Position numbers and translations under genes: made by a program. From positions 4,898,001-4,962,000 of the forward strand of contig NZ_JAUSZD010000002.1 of assembly GCF_030817275.1 (NCBI RefSeq): a stretch of DNA of 64,000 nt. The letters run 5' to 3'. Source of the stretch: Paenibacillus sp. V4I7 (GTDB lineage: Bacteria; Bacillota; Bacilli; Paenibacillales; NBRC-103111). Shown here piece by piece: positions 63,183-64,000 of this stretch. The number at the start of each line of letters is the position of its first letter. Positions within the stretch are counted from its first letter, which is position 1. The notes under the pieces are model-generated. The model was not told the DNA's origin. It did no database searches and worked only from the letters and a program-made list of their open reading frames with translations.

Positions 63183-64000
63183 TCATTCAGCCTCCGGAAA
63201 GACGATACACACTTTCGTTCCTTTTCCGGGCTCGCTCTCGTACTTCAGCGTGGCGTTCATCGCCTCCAGCAAGCGAAATGTCACCATCAGCCCTAAACCG
63301 GTTCCTTGTGACTTCGTCGTATAGAATGGGTTTCCGAGTTTTTGGAGTTGCTCTGAAGTCATTCCTTCCCCTGAATCGGAAACAAACACACTCACTTTTC
63401 CACCCGACGAACATGTCTCTACATGAAGCGTCCCTCCGTCAGGCATAGCTTCGATAGCGTTTTTCAAAATGTTGAGCAGCGCTTGCTTGAGCTTGCTTTT
63501 GTCACCGCTTACGTACAGGTTTTCACCAATCTCGCTGATTATCTCCACCCGGTTCATTGATGCGTACGACGAAACGATTTTCAAAACGCTGGTCATTTTT
63601 TCTGAAACGCTAATTTTAACGACATTATTTAACTGCGGTTTCGCAAAGTCCAAGTAATCGCTCAGTACGGATGCGGCCCGATCCAACTCCGCAATGGCTA
63701 TTTCCATGTACCTGCGAAGCTTTTGGTCAGCTGAACTCTTTCCAAGCTGAAGAAAACCACGGACGACCGTCAACGGATTTCTAACCTCATGCGCGATGGA
63801 AGCTGCCATCTCGCTTATGAGGGCAAACCTTTCGGAACGCTGCATTTGCATTTTTAAAGAAAAATTCTCTCTGATAATTTCAATGACGTTAATAGTAAGC
63901 ACAATCGACAACCAGGAAAATGAAAATAACACCGCATAAAATCCCCAACCGAAAAAGGTTCTTTCTGAGAAAAAATACCATAGGCAGAGACTTAAAAAGT
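63183..64000 (-). CDS. Sensor histidine kinase (5' part outside the window)
   Basis: C-terminal part of a HisKA-type kinase. The frame stays open to the right edge, so the GTG at 63932 is not necessarily the start. A membrane segment (VLFSFSWLSIVLTINVIEII) is followed by the dimerisation domain with the phosphorylated His in ISEMAASIAHEVRNPLTVVR, then an ATPase domain with N-box LLNILKNAIEAMPDGG, G1 box SDSGEGMTSEQL, F box FYTTKSQGTGLGL. The pattern resembles KinB/sporulation-type kinases of Bacillus, but the sensor part is missing from view. Confidence 0.88.
   Translation of the reverse strand, partial: FLSLCLWYFFSERTFFGWGFYAVLFSFSWLSIVLTINVIEIIRENFSLKMQMQRSERFALISEMAASIAHEVRNPLTVVRGFLQLGKSSADQKLRRYMEIAIAELDRAASVLSDYLDFAKPQLNNVVKISVSEKMTSVLKIVSSYASMNRVEIISEIGENLYVSGDKSKLKQALLNILKNAIEAMPDGGTLHVETCSSGGKVSVFVSDSGEGMTSEQLQKLGNPFYTTKSQGTGLGLMVTFRLLEAMNATLKYESEPGKGTKVCIVFPEAE

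Overview
The window looks like a chromosomal segment of a spore-forming Bacillota close to Paenibacillus. The grounds are YesM/YesN two-component pairs, Lpl-type sugar importers that lack their own ATPase, many AraC regulators, strong GGAGG ribosome sites, and a ger spore-germination operon. This is inferred from gene content and protein style; no database search was possible.

Left part (1-17.4 kb): plant cell-wall sugar use. A truncated YesN regulator enters from the left edge. It is followed by a nuclease-like/winged-helix protein with a 51-bp phased repeat downstream, a solute-binding lipoprotein, a secreted GH43 arabinanase, an AraC regulator with a GH27 alpha-galactosidase, and a minus-strand locus for beta-1,4-galactan: YesN and YesM, two permeases, a solute-binding protein and a GH53 galactanase.

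Middle (17.4-35 kb): a decayed ABC-ATPase gene, a GH29 alpha-L-fucosidase, and fragments of two other carbohydrate-active genes. Next come a giant secreted multidomain protein of about 2330 residues, an AraC regulator, a third sugar importer, an aldo/keto reductase, a decayed GH32/AraC locus and another AraC regulator. The promoters in front of the GH29 gene and the importer are near twins, with two copies of the same motif exactly 74 bp apart. A diverged third copy lies between the giant gene and the AraC gene, so these genes probably form one regulon.

35-46 kb: a ThuA/aldose-1-epimerase fusion, two LysM-GMC oxidoreductases, a short-chain dehydrogenase, and a gerA-type operon in the order A-C-D-B. 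The two GMC proteins have an N-terminal LysM domain and no signal peptide, which suggests they are targeted to the spore.

46-58.3 kb: one minus-strand locus with YesM/YesN, a solute-binding protein, two permeases, an FAD oxidoreductase and a large secreted clan GH-A glycosidase with duplicated beta-sandwich modules.

58.5-64 kb: a ferritin-like protein, a membrane protein, a DUF3231 protein, a decayed membrane-protein gene, a small gene of 59 codons, palindromic TTCTTGTC repeats, and a sensor kinase cut by the right edge. Candidate CcpA (cre) sites lie in front of several glycan genes. None of the three complete importers has an ATPase gene here, as expected if they share an MsmX-like ATPase encoded elsewhere.
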